The notes below the pieces were generated by a model. It was not told where the DNA came from. It did not search any database and was given only the letters and a program-made list of their open reading frames with translations. A program made the translations under genes and the position numbers. A stretch of DNA of 64,000 bases from Hygrophila difformis (lineage: Eukaryota > Streptophyta > Magnoliopsida > Lamiales > Acanthaceae), in contig JAOANR010000004.1 of NCBI GenBank assembly GCA_030278955.1, positions 1,612,001 through 1,676,000 of the forward strand, written 5' to 3'. Below, one piece after another: positions 1 through 10,530 of the stretch. Position 1 is the stretch's first letter; every line of letters begins with the position of its first letter.

Positions 1-62
1 ATCTTGTTTAGAATAAATCACATCTTCCATTGTATTTTGATTATATAAAAGTCTTAGGAACG

Positions 63-1352
63 ATGAATCACATCTTCGGCGATGATGACGACCTTGAAGA
101 GTTTCAACAAAGATTGTTTCAACAAATGCATAACAACAATCTTGCAATAGGGGCATTATTAGCATCCCAAAATTCAACAAACGTTCATGGAGGTTCGGTT
201 CGTGGGCGTAGAGTAGTCCATCGTGATCGAGAAGGAGCTGCCGAACAACTTTTCAATGACTACTTTTCTGAAACTCCAACCTTCAATGAAGAGATGTTTC
301 GTAGACGTTTTCGGATGTCTCGAAATTTATTTCTTCGTATTGTTGAAGCGTTAAGAAGCCACGACGAGTACTTCGTTCAACGTATGGATGCACTTGGGAG
401 ACCGGGTTTGTCCACTCTACAAAAGGTTACAGCTGCCTTTCGGGTGTTGGCGTATGGAATGCCGGCGGATGCAGTCGATGAATACATAAATATTGGTGAG
501 TCAACTATAATTGAATGTGTGAAAAGGTTTTGTCGTGCAATCGTTGAAATATTTTCCAACCAATATATGAGATCCCCTAATCCGAATGATGTTGCTAGAC
601 TACTGTATATTGGTAAACAACGTGGATTTCCAGGGATGTTAGGCTCTCTAGATTGCATGCATTGGAGGTGGAAAAATTGTCCAACTGCTTGGGCAGGGCA
701 ATATGCGGGACGTAGTGGAAAACCGACAATAATCCTTGAAATTATTGCTGATTACGATCTTTGGATATGGCATGCGTACTTTGGTATGCCAGGGTCCAAT
801 AATGATATAAATGTTTTGGAAAGATCTCATCTTTTTGCAGATCTGGCTAGAGGCATCGCTCCACCAGCGCATTATGTCATCCAAGGAAAAGTGTACGATA
901 TGGGTTATTACCTCGCGGATGGAATATATCCAAAGTGGGCAACACTTGTTCAAACTATTCACGATCCTCGCACAGAAAAAAAGAGGTATTTTGCAATGAA
1001 ACAAGAGTCGTGTAGGAAGGATGTCGAGCGGGCGTTTGGAGTTCTTCAAAGCCGGTTTGCAATTGTTGCAAATCCTTCCCGGTATTGGAGCAAGGATGAT
1101 TTGCATGATATTATGTCTGCGTGTATTATCATGCACAATATGATAATTGAGGATGAGCGGGATCTTAATATACCCATCGATGAAGCAAGAGAAGTTTCTA
1201 TACCAGACGTTGAAATTGTGAATGAAGGACTCGATCAATTCCAGACATTTCTTGCCCGATTTAAGAAAATTAAGGACAAAGATGCACATATATCACTTCG
1301 TAATGCTTTGATTGAACCTTTGTGGGAAGAACGCATGAGTTATGATGTTTAA
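63..1352 (+). CDS. PIF/Harbinger transposase (DDE superfamily nuclease), intact
   Basis: This encodes 429 aa from the first ATG of the open frame; the frame extends upstream only through a TTG codon. The protein has the plant Harbinger layout: an N-terminal region with a helix-turn-helix-like stretch (FRRRFRMSRNLFLRIVEAL, about residues 80-98), then a DDE_Tnp_4 catalytic domain. The likely catalytic residues are D197 in GSLDCMHW, D248 in GSNNDINVL and E322 in DVERAFGVLQ; LADGIYP is a conserved block between them. In this superfamily the nuclease cuts and pastes the element together with a Myb/SANT-like ORF1 protein. The ORF1 partner of this copy would lie upstream of the window. No stop or frameshift is seen, so this copy may still make protein. 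A TATA-like string just upstream of the ATG is too close to serve it; a better one is seen in copy B near 3775. Confidence 0.92.
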   Translation: MNHIFGDDDDLEEFQQRLFQQMHNNNLAIGALLASQNSTNVHGGSVRGRRVVHRDREGAAEQLFNDYFSETPTFNEEMFRRRFRMSRNLFLRIVEALRSHDEYFVQRMDALGRPGLSTLQKVTAAFRVLAYGMPADAVDEYINIGESTIIECVKRFCRAIVEIFSNQYMRSPNPNDVARLLYIGKQRGFPGMLGSLDCMHWRWKNCPTAWAGQYAGRSGKPTIILEIIADYDLWIWHAYFGMPGSNNDINVLERSHLFADLARGIAPPAHYVIQGKVYDMGYYLADGIYPKWATLVQTIHDPRTEKKRYFAMKQESCRKDVERAFGVLQSRFAIVANPSRYWSKDDLHDIMSACIIMHNMIIEDERDLNIPIDEAREVSIPDVEIVNEGLDQFQTFLARFKKIKDKDAHISLRNALIEPLWEERMSYDV

Positions 1353-1763
1353 TGTATTATGAGTTATGAAATGTGTTTAATAAATTGTTTGTTTTTAAAA
1401 TTACTTTTTTGTAATATAGTTTTAAATTTTATTCATTATTAAAAAATTAAATTAAATATTAAGAAAATAATTTTAATATGATAATTATTAATGTACATAA
1501 ATATAAATACAAAGTAATTATTATTTTTAATTAAATTATATAAATATAAATATTTAATATATTATATATATTAATACAAATATGTATTAATATAATTGAT
1601 AAATGTAATATTATATGAATAGTAAAGGGAATCAAAATGGAATATTCTATTGTAGAGGGAAATTTAGAGTTGTGGGTTGGAGAAGGATAGTGGAAAACTG
1701 TAAATCTGACTGTAAAATAGAGATAGTGTAACTGTAAAATAGAGGTGTGGGTTGGAGATGGCC
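1353..1763 (+). other. 3' untranslated and subterminal region of Harbinger copy A
   Basis: This AT-rich tail between the transposase stop and the right terminus carries no ORF of its own. Subterminal words such as AACTGTAAAATAGAG occur twice close to the end. An equivalent tail, nearly identical, sits at 5147-5557 in copy B. Confidence 0.7.
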
Positions 1764-2214
1764 TCAGACCACCTCCAACGCACCGCCAAAAATGGCGTTG
1801 GAGGGGAAAATGCCGCTTGCGGGCGCTCCAACGCGCCCGCAAAGATTGCGGCCGGGAACGCCATTTTTGGCGTTCCCGCACAGTGCACCGCAATTTTTTG
1901 CGGTGCACTGTTCATCCCCCGGTATCCCCTTTATTTTTTTTTTCTTTTTTTTATTTACTTTGTTATTAGATCTTTTTTTTTCATTTTTGTTTTATTTTTT
2001 TTATAATTTTTTTTATTTTTCTTTTATTTTAATTATTTTCTTTCTTATCTATTTTTTAAAAATTTAAGTTCATCTTTTTTTTTAATATATTAAATTTAAT
2101 ACAAATATAATAAAATAGAAATTATTAAATTAAAAGACCATAACATTAAATTTAAATTGAAATGAGATACAAAAGTAGTGAAAAATTAATTAAAACATAA
2201 TACAGTAAACTAAA

Positions 2215-3220
2215 TTAATAATCTCCCAAATCATGGCCAGATCCGGAACCCCCGATGTCTCCAAAATAATTTTGAAAGCCAAAATTAGTGTTGGGAGTGA
2301 ATGAAGACTGCTGACGCATTCTCTCCATTATTTCAGCTTGTGATTGTTGGATAAACATACGTCGCATGGGATCGGAAATTGTCATTGGATCAATCAACAT
2401 GGTTTCTTGATCTTGCTTCTTCCTGGCCAACTCATTCGCCTCTTCAATAGCGGCAATCCTCCGGTCTTGGGCTTTCTTTGTCTCCTCATAATATGCCTGC
2501 ATTTGTTTATTACTTTCCAACAATGTATTAACAAAAACAGACATATCTTCACCTTTCTTCTTTTTCAGTTTAGATTTTTTAACACCCAAAGGGCGTTGAG
2601 ATCCAGATCCAGATCCACTGCCGCTACCATCACTTAAATTGACAGAAAAAGGAATTGAGGGAGGTGACATAGGAGATTCCGGCATCGGGGTATTTGAACT
2701 GAGTGATTGAGTTGAAAAATCTTCACATCGTGATTTTTGGGCCTTGCAAGAGAACTTTTCGAAATCCTTCAATATATCCCACACATGCTCAAATTTGAAT
2801 CCTTTTTCATACTTCTTTTCCATCATCATCAGCTCCTTTGCTCGTTTCATCTGCATATTTACTAAAGTTTTAGAATATCTATTGACATAAATGAAAACAG
2901 ATTGTCAAATGCATAGCTAAACTTACCAAATCACTTGTGGAGATACCACTTGGTTTCATATACTCGACTTGTTGGATGCAAGATTTAAGCTTTGCCGTGG
3001 CCGCCAAGATGGTCTGCATTCGGCTCTCAACGGAACGCCAAGTTCTATCCGGAACAGATTGATTGGGTTTTTGTAGGTTCAATGCATCAGTAACACCTTG
3101 CCAGAACATTTCTTTTTTTTGGGATATGCCAATTTCAGGATCTTGGGAAATTTCGATGTATGCATGACAAAGTTGTTTATCTTCATCAATGCTGTAATTG
3201 GCATTTCTTGAGCTTGCCAT
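2215..3220 (-). CDS. Harbinger ORF1: Myb/SANT-like DNA-binding protein (2 exons)
   Basis: The proposed exons are 3220-2927 and 2850-2215 on the minus strand. They join in phase 0 at GATTTG|GTAAGT and ATGCAG|ATGAAA, giving 309 aa. Exon 1 has the trihelix/SANT-like block (NYSIDEDKQLCHAYIEIS; then FWQGVTDAL; RTWRSVESRMQTI) that binds element termini. Exon 2 matches the C-terminal NAM-associated domain found in plant Harbinger ORF1 proteins (KGFKFEHVWDILKDFEKF), followed by a Ser-rich part, an SGSGSGSGS linker, a Lys-rich stretch (KKSKLKKKKGE) and a coiled coil near EETKKAQDRRIAAIEEANEL. ATG 3220 was preferred over the in-frame ATG at 3262 because the domain starts directly after it. ORF1 proteins of this class work with the transposase for transposition and nuclear import. 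It is divergent from the transposase. No stop or frameshift was seen. Confidence 0.85.
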
Positions 3221-3356
3221 AGAGAATAAATGAAAGAAAGGAGAGTATATAGTTGAATCCAATGTTGTAAATGGAATGTGGGAGGTGTAGAGTCTATTCC
3301 ACTACAACTTATTTATAATTAAAGTTCTCACAAATCAAACGGTCAACATCCGACCG

Positions 3357-3657
3357 ACAAATCTAATGGTTCGGATTTAAAGATTGAATCCAATGGTTCA
3401 GATCGAGTCGTTTGAATTGGATGCCACATCAATGGTCTAGATCCTGCCGACACATCCAATGGTTCGGATTTAAAGAATGAATCCAATGGTTCAGATCGAG
3501 TCGTTTGAATTGGATGCCACATCAATGGTCTAGATCCTGCCGACACATCCAATGGTTCGGATTTAAAGAATGAATCCAATGGTTCAGATCGAGTCGTTTG
3601 AATTGGATGCCACATCAATGGTCTAGATCCTGCCGACACATCCAATGGTTCGGATTT
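3357..3657. repeat. 93-bp tandem repeat in the divergent promoter region of Harbinger copy B
   Basis: Unit starts are at 3391, 3484 and 3577, exactly 93 bp apart, with a partial unit on the left and a third unit that decays near 3657. Each unit contains the words CAATGGTTCAGATCGAGTCG, GGATGCCACATCAATGG and ATCCAATGGTTCGGATTT. Shorter copies of the CCAATGGTTCGGAT word continue to about 3745. The block lies between the start codons of the two divergent genes. Because 93 is divisible by three, it creates a spurious repetitive open frame on the minus strand. Confidence 0.9.
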
Positions 3658-3851
3658 GGTCTTTTTAAATAATATTCTACATTAACGGTCAAGATTCCAC
3701 CGACAAATCTAATGGTTCGGATTTAAAGCATGAATCCAATGGCTCGTATTCTTTCTAGGCCACATTCAATTTATCTATTTAAAGTAGACATCTTGTTTAG
3801 AATAAATCACATCTTCCATTGTATTTTGATTATATAAAAGTCTTAGGAACG

Positions 3852-5146
3852 ATGAATCACATCTTCGGCGATGATGACGACCTTGAAGAGTTTCAACAAA
3901 GATTGTTTCAACAAATGCATAACAACAATCTTGCAATAGGGGCATTATTAGCATCCCAAAATTCAACAAACGTTCATGGAGGTTCGGTTCGTGGGCGTAG
4001 AGTAGTCCATCGTGATCGAGAAGGAGCTGCCGAACGACTTTTCAATGACTACTTTTCTGAAACTCCAACCTTCAATGAAGAGATGTTTCGTAGACGTTTT
4101 CGGATGTCTCGAAATTTATTTCTTCGTATTGTTGAAGCGTTAAGAAGCCACGACGAGTACTTCGTTCAACGTATGGATGCACTTGGGAGACCGGGTTTGT
4201 CCACTCTACAAAAGGTTACAGCTGCCTTTCGGGTGTTGGCGTATGGAATGCCGGCGGATGCAGTCGATGAATACATAAATATTGGTGAGTCAACTATAAT
4301 TGAATGTGTGAAAAGGTTTTGTCGTGCAATCGTTGAAATATTTTCCAACCAATATATTATATGAGATCCCCTAATCCGAATGATGTTGCTAGACTACTGT
4401 ATATTGGTAAACAACGTGGATTTCCAGGGATGTTAGGCTCTCTAGATTGCATGCATTGGAGGTGGAAAAATTGTCCAACTGCTTGGGCAGGGCAATATGC
4501 GGGACGTAGTGGAAAACCGACAATAATCCTTGAAATTATTGCTGATTACGATCTTTGGATATGGCATGCGTACTTTGGTATGCCAGGGTCCAATAATGAT
4601 ATAAATGTTTTGGAAAGATCTCATCTTTTTGCAGATCTGGCTAGAGGCATCGCTCCACCAGCGCATTATGTCATCCAAGGAAAATTGTACGATATGGGTT
4701 ATTACCTCGCGGATGGAATATATCCAAAGTGGGCAACACTTGTTCAAACTATTCACGATCCTCGCACAGAAAAAAAGAGGTATTTTGCAATGAAACAAGA
4801 GTCGTGTAGGAAGGATGTCGAGCGGGCGTTTGGAGTTCTTCAAAGCCGGTTTGCAATTGTTGCAAATCCTTCCCGGTATTGGAGCAAGGATGATTTGCAT
4901 GATATTATGTCTGCGTGTATTATCATGCACAATATGATAATTGAGGATGAGCGGGATCTTAATATACCCATCGATGAAGCAAGAGAAGTTTCTATCCCAG
5001 ACGTTGAAATTGTGAATGAAGGACTCGATCAATTCCAGACATTTCTTGCCCGATTTAAGAAAATTAAGGACAAAGATGCACATATATCACTTCGTAATGC
5101 TTTGATTGAACATTTGTGGGAAGAACGCATGAGTTATGATGTTTAA
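3852..5146 (+). pseudogene. Harbinger transposase, copy B, frameshifted by a 5-bp insertion
   Basis: This is the same gene as 63-1352. At about 4356-4360 five extra bases (TATAT or an equivalent register) put the frame onto a TGA at 4362-4364, after about 170 residues. The downstream frame, including the whole catalytic domain, is open from 4361 to 5146. Other differences from copy A are a few substitutions only (for example Q to R, V to L and P to H). The protein would be inactive unless translated from an internal start, and the nuclease fragment alone would lack the N-terminal region. Confidence 0.92.
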
Positions 5147-5662
5147 TGTATTATGAGTTATGAAATGTGTTTAATAAATTGTTTGTTTTTAAAATTACTT
5201 TTTTGTAATATAGTTTTAAATTTTATTCATTATTAAAAAATTAAATTAAATATTAAGAAAATAATTTTAATATGATAATTATTAATGTACATAAATATAA
5301 ATACAAAGTAATTATTATTTTTAATTAAATTATATAAATATAAATATTTAATATATTATATATATTAATACAAATATGTATTAATATAATTGATAAATGT
5401 AATATTATATGAATAGTAAAGGGAATCAAAATGGAATATTCTATTGTAGAGGGAAATTTAGAGTTGTGGGTTGGAGAAGGATAGTGGAAAACTGTAAATC
5501 TGACTGTAAAATAGAGATAGTGTAACTGTAAAATAGAGGTGTGGGTTGGAGATGGCCTCAGGGGTCTTTCACTTTTATTCATAGGATTAAAAAATAATAA
5601 TAATTTAATTAAATCGAATATAAGTTAATATCGTATGCATAGCTTATTTAATAGATGGAATG

Positions 5663-5823
5663 AGGAGGCGAAGACTTACTAAAGTGCTAGAGTCCATGCC
5701 TTCTTCGATTCTCCAGCCGGCATTCTATCTCTCCACTTTTTTTTTTATAATTTGTGCGGTGTGGACTCCCACTACCTTTTTTCGGCCTCGGCTAAAAAAA
5801 AAAAGAGAAAAAAAAAGAGAAAA
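5663..5823 (+). mobile_element. tRNA-derived SINE with 13-bp target duplications
   Basis: The body starts at AGGAGGCGAAGACTTACTAA and ends in an A-rich tail. It is flanked by AATAGATGGAATG at 5650-5662 and 5824-5836. The 3' body word ATAATTTGTGCGGTGTGGAC followed by TCCCACTACC is shared with copies near 6.4, 6.6, 28.9, 38.0 and 48.7 kb. A degenerate box-B-like TTCGATTCTCC is present. SINEs are short non-autonomous retroposons moved by LINE machinery. Confidence 0.82.
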
Positions 5824-5836
5824 AATAGATGGAATG

Positions 5837-6369
5837 TAATGTTTGTACGATATTTAAAACTCGTTCATAGAACCCTAATCTCCCCAACATGAATATTATT
5901 TAATTAATGGATAATGACATGAACTATATCACGGGAAGACAACAATCTTAATAATATATAACAGTCACACACTGTGCTGCCTTAATTAATTTATATTTAA
6001 TATTTGAGATGAAATTGGTATATAACAATATACTACTAGCAGAGTAGCAGTATGGCATTATTTAAAAATGAATACGTATAAAACAATTATAGTACAGTCA
6101 AATCTATTCCTGGACTTGGTCAAATGCTGCTCCCAATATGTTCCTCTCAATTACTATTATTAATCTAAAAGGATTATTAATGAATTATCAGAAGGATGAT
6201 GGTGTATATATTTCATCTATTAAAAAAAATTATAGGAATTCCATGAACTAAATAACTAATTTAAAACATTATTGTTGTTTTTTTTAATGCGAAGCAAAAC
6301 ATTATTGCTGTTGATCAATGCTATGTAAAAAAAAAAAGAAAGTATAATATTAGAATATTTTTTCATGAA
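5837..6369. other. AT-rich intergenic sequence, no gene seen
   Basis: No ORF, RNA gene or terminal repeat could be supported here. Several short A and T runs are present. Confidence 0.6.
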
Positions 6370-6495
6370 CAGTCTATACAGCTAGAAAATGATAGTGGGA
6401 GCTAATACTACACAAATTATAAAGGAAATAAATGGATGGATAAGGGCCGAGTGGGGAATTCAACCCCAGCCTAGCGGTCAAATCTCCATCCTCAA
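6370..6495 (-). mobile_element. SINE copy, reverse orientation
   Basis: On the minus strand this reads GAGGATGGAGATTTGACCGC, then a degenerate box B (GGGGTTGAATTCCCC) and the shared 3' body (TATAATTTGTGTAGTATTAG, then CTCCCACTATC). A clean target duplication was not found, so the boundaries are approximate. Confidence 0.65.
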
Positions 6496-6559
6496 TATAT
6501 TTAGATAGTTTGAAATATATCAATCCATATTTATTATATTTATCTACTTTTTTAGTTTT

Positions 6560-6705
6560 TTGCTAAACAACCTATACAGTTTAGAAAATAAGTGGTGAAA
6601 GTTCATGCCGCACAAATTATGAAAGAGATGTTGGGTGGAGTATCTAACCCCAACCTAAATATTGGGAGTCAAGGAACTTGACCACTAAGCCAAGTCCTCA
6701 ACTCC
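6560..6705 (-). mobile_element. SINE copy, reverse orientation
   Basis: The minus strand reads GAGGACTTGGCTTAGTGGTC (box-A-like), then GGGGTTAGATACTCC (box-B-like) and the family 3' body ATAATTTGTGCGGCATGAAC. It lies next to the copy at 6.4 kb and shares the tail word CTATACAG with it. Boundaries are approximate. Confidence 0.65.
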
Positions 6706-7361
6706 ATAATTAATTTATTTTGTAATATGACTTATTTAATTTATTTAATAAAATTATTTATTTGCGTGTGTTTTTTTTTTGGTAATATCCATATTTAATT
6801 TAAGGATATAGTATTTTTTTACTTGTGGAAAATAAAATAAGTCATGGAAACATCTAAATCTCATGAAAAGTTGTCATGCTTTTAGTGCAAAAATCAATGG
6901 CTAAAGTAGTTTGGCGTTCAACTTCCAATACTTGCTTCATCTTAATATGGTAAGTTTCTTTACTTATTTTTTGTCCCTTACATTTTCATATATAGTCTGA
7001 TTCTTTATAGGGCTTATACACGAAATATACCCCTAACAAATATAAATGGTACTGCAGTACCTCTGACATTAATGTATCCAAACACCACCCCACTGCATAA
7101 ATAAAATGTTTGGATCATACCCCTGGAATGTTTGACAAAAATAAAGAAAATGTAAAGTAATGGAAAAGAGGAAATGGCAAATTTACCCTCATTAGAGTGT
7201 ACCCCTAACGTGTGAAGAAGAGGGGAAATTGCCGGGAAAGTCTTGGGCGTTGGGATTGTCTTGTTGAGGAAGCAAACGAAGGCATCGGTAGCCCCAAATC
7301 GGAGGGAAGAAGCTGCGGTGCTCTTCAGCATTCGTAGATTCGGTTCCCTGTGAAGAAGAGG

Positions 7362-10121
7362 ATGGCCGGTGCAGGAGGGCATCAGGAGAGGGAGATGACG
7401 ATCCTTGCGTTCTTGGAGTTCGATGAACAAATGGAAAGCATGACTGTGAAAATGGGTACTACCATTAGCGACATGCGTGGTGTTTTGGCGACGAAGCGCG
7501 GGGTGGACGCGACGAAGTTATTGTTACACTATGAGCATCCGGGGGAGAAGTTTCCGGTGGCGTTGGTGACGGACGAGGACATCAATCGAATGTTGGAGGT
7601 GCACACCCTGTTACGAAAGGGGATGTGTAGAGTGGTAGCAAAAAGGGACACCCCCGAGAGCAATCGAACAAGGTACATCGAGGAGTAATGAGTTGCAATT
7701 TTGTGTTTGTATGGAACATGGATTGGAAATAGAAACTGGATGCATTTGGGTTGAAGCAGTATCTTTGTTGTTATTTGTGTGGCTGATTTTGTTCCTGCAA
7801 TTGATACCATCATATTGCATGAAGCTGTGGCATTTTGGTAGAGTTAGGGTTTAGTGTTTCCGAGAGTGAAATTTGGATACTGAAAGCTGAAATCTGATCA
7901 CAATGATATAAATGTTCAATACAGTGGAGTAGGTTAGTAATACGAAGCACTGATTGTTTTTTGAAAATGGAATGAATGCATTCCCTTTATATTATGAGTA
8001 TAATGTAAGAAGCATTTTCCCTTGGGCTTGTAATGCAGGGCAGCGGATACAGATGCAACGGGGGATGGTGATGAGCCGAATAGAGAAGGGCCAACGGCCG
8101 CGATAATTTGGGGTCGCGCGATAAGGGGAGAAGGGCAAACCTTTGTTAATGCAAATCACTTTCGGAGGGTGTTGAAGAACTATTGTATATCCCAGAAGCG
8201 TGCATTCCGGTATGAGAGGAATGATGGAACGAAGATAACAGCAGTGTGTACTGTCATGGGTTGTCAATGGCGGGTGTATGCATCATTTCACAAGGTGGAT
8301 TTGTCATTTGGGATAAGACGATGCAACTTAGTTCACACTTGTGGGTTGGATACATTAAAGGATCGGGATAATCCGAAGGCAGATGCGAATTGGGTAGCAG
8401 CTTGTATTAAGAAAAAAGTGAGATGTGATCCAACGTACACTCCGAAGCAGGCGATGAGAGACATTGACGAGGAGTTCGGGGTCGTAATTAAGTATAGAAA
8501 GGCTTGGGGTGGGAAGGAGATTGCGCTTAAAGAAATTCACGGAGGTGATTTTAATAGCTTTGATAAGTTAAAAGGGTTTTGCGATGGCTTGAAGATGACA
8601 AATCCAGGTAATAATAATCCAGTGGTGTTATATGGTTGCGCAATTTGTAATTGTAAGTGGGAATTCATACATATATGTCATTTTAATTGGTTACAGGTAG
8701 CGATGCGGATTTGGAGAAATTTGAAGAATCAGGGAAGTTTCGAAGGTTGTATATTTCCTTTGCCGCATGCGTAATTGGATTTGTTAAAGGTTGTAGACCT
8801 TTGCTTTTCTTGGATGGATCACACATAAAATACAAGTGGAAAGGCCATCTCTTGAGTGCGGAGACGAAGGACCCCGATAATGGGTTGTTGCCTGTTGCGT
8901 TCGCAGGTGATATAGTATTATACATATATTTTTTTTGTGTGGTGATGTAGAATTGGAGTCTTACTAACAGTGAAATGGTTGTTTGCAGTGGTGGATTCTG
9001 AGAACGACGAAAATTGGGATTGGTTCTGTCGGAAGCTAAGGGTTACTATACTCAGGCAAACCGGTGAGGAGCAATGGGACAAGTATACCATATTCAGTGA
9101 TCGACACTCTGGGTTAATGAAAGCGGTACCTGATGTGTTTGTTGGATGCCACCACGCCATCTGTTTAAGGCATCTTGTGGACAACTTCAAGAAGCAGGTT
9201 AAAAACAAAAATTTTGAAATATTAGTAAGATTGCTAGTTGAATAACCAGTGTAACTACCAATGTAATATATTATTTTAATGTAGGTGGGGAAAAAATACC
9301 ACTACACTTATATTCAGCATTGGATGAGCAAGTTAAACATGGCGGCTTATGCAGCGACATATGGGGAGTTTGAACGTCATATGGATGATATAATGACCAG
9401 GTTACCTGCTGCAGGGGAATATCTTATGGAATCCGAACCGAGTAAATGGGCTAATGCGTTGTTCGTTGGCAAGAGATGGGGCATTGTAAACAACAACATA
9501 GCTGAGTGCTGGAATTCGTGGGTGAAAGAGGCGAGGAAGTTGCCTCCAATGGGAATGATTAATACTATTCGGAAGCAAACAATGACAATGCTTAATCGGA
9601 AAAGAGAAAAAGGGCTGAAAATGAATGACAACCAACTGTGTCCGTCGATTGAGAAGGAACTGAGACAGAATTATTTGGCCGGCCGAGGAGTTAGTGTGTT
9701 GTCTGCTTCTGGAACAATCTTTGAGGTCATGGATGGTGAGAAGACAATGGCGGTGGATGTGGAGGAGAGAACATGTTCGTGCTGTTGTTGGCAATTGTAC
9801 GGGTACCCGTGCAAACATGCATGTGCATGTATTGACCAATTACACCGCAGCGTGTATGAATTTTGTGATCCGTACTATCGGGTGCAAGCATACCGCATAA
9901 CATACAGCACGGCAATGTACCCCATCCCGAATGATGGAGACGATGACGGAAGTGAAGTAGGACCAGATTTTGTGTACCCTCCAGACGTTCGATCACAGCC
10001 AGGACGAAGAAAGACAAAGAGGATTCCGTCACAGGTGCCGGTAAGAACTGGAACTTGTGGGCTGTGTAGAAAACCAGGACATAACAAACGGACATGCAAA
10101 GAGTCCCGAACGCAGCGTTGA
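7362..10121 (+). CDS. MULE transposase (MURA-like), 5 exons, intact
   Basis: The proposed exons are 7362-7672, 8039-8634, 8697-8906, 8989-9197 and 9285-10121. All have GT-AG borders, keep phase and give 720 aa. The order is: an N-terminal region of ubiquitin-like or PB1-like size; a MuDR DNA-binding domain (FRRVLKNYCISQKRAFRYE, then CQWRVYASF, about residues 140-200); an MULE catalytic domain with an Asp in FLDGSHIKYKW, an Asp in FSDRHSGLMKAV, a conserved C-x-R-H pair (CHHAICLRHLVDNF) and Glu candidates in NNNIAECWNSW; a SWIM zinc finger (CSCCCWQLYGYPCKHACAC); and a C-terminal CCHC knuckle (CGLCRKPGHNKRTC). It binds element ends and catalyses cut-and-paste movement. ATG 7362 was chosen because the open frame extends upstream only through GTG. 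No lesion is visible, so it could be functional. It converges on the ULP gene. Confidence 0.9.
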
Positions 10122-10530
10122 AGGGTTTATGAGTTTGTGATATTTCCAAGGAGTAGGACTTCCCACTTTTGATTTCTGATCACTTTCATATCATGGTACT
10201 TTCATTTAGTACTTAAGGAGTACCTTAAATATGAGAGGAACTATTAATCTCGATTGGGTTAAATGTTTATTGGATGGTTTGCCATTATTTTGTATGCTCT
10301 AACATTATGGATGCTAATGGCCGTGGTGAATGTAGTACCGTTTAAGACTGAATGTTGTTTATATTATGTTGTGCTAATGTGAGGCTCTTTGGGTTGATGT
10401 TTATTTCTGGAATTTGTGAAAGACAGGATTTTGTGGTGGGCAAGTAATTACAGGTGGCATATTTTAAAGATCAGGTAAACATTCCAATACATATGAAGGC
10501 GTATTTGATACAAAAAAAGTATACACCCCA
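10122..10530. other. 3' flank of MULE transposase, leading into the satellite
   Basis: There is no ORF. The words AATACAAATTACTGGACATT and GATACAATGA at 10531 onward mark where the satellite register begins. Sequence before this is unique within the window. Confidence 0.6.

Larger units (their letters stand above)
1..1763 (+). mobile_element. PIF/Harbinger element, copy A (right part only)
   Basis: The window opens inside this element. Bases 1-1763 match bases 3790-5557 almost exactly, with a handful of substitutions and one 5-bp indel. The right end reads GGTTGGAGATGGCC (reverse complement GGCCATCTCCAACC), a terminal repeat of the Harbinger type. It is followed by TCA (1764-1766), which also forms the left flank of copy B. 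The ORF1 gene and the left terminus of this copy lie upstream of the window. Confidence 0.85.
1767..5557. mobile_element. PIF/Harbinger element, copy B (complete)
   Basis: Both termini are present. The left end begins GACCACCTCCAACGC and the reverse complement of the right end begins GGCCATCTCCAACCC, an imperfect inverted repeat. TCA flanks both sides (1764-1766 and 5558-5560), which fits the 3-bp duplications of this superfamily. Inside are a leftward ORF1 (Myb/SANT-like, 2 exons) and a rightward transposase, transcribed divergently from a shared central region with 93-bp repeats. The left 150 bp is GC-rich with potential foldbacks (for example GCACCGCCAAAAATGGCGTT). The transposase frame is broken, so mobility would require another copy's enzyme. 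Confidence 0.88.

Noticed and set aside
648..1289. 213-aa minus-strand ORF (also at 4442-5083)
   Set aside because: Antisense shadow of the Harbinger transposase.
3343..3645. Repetitive 100-aa protein on the minus strand
   Set aside because: It is a by-product of a 93-bp DNA repeat whose length is a multiple of three; it has no start context or domain.
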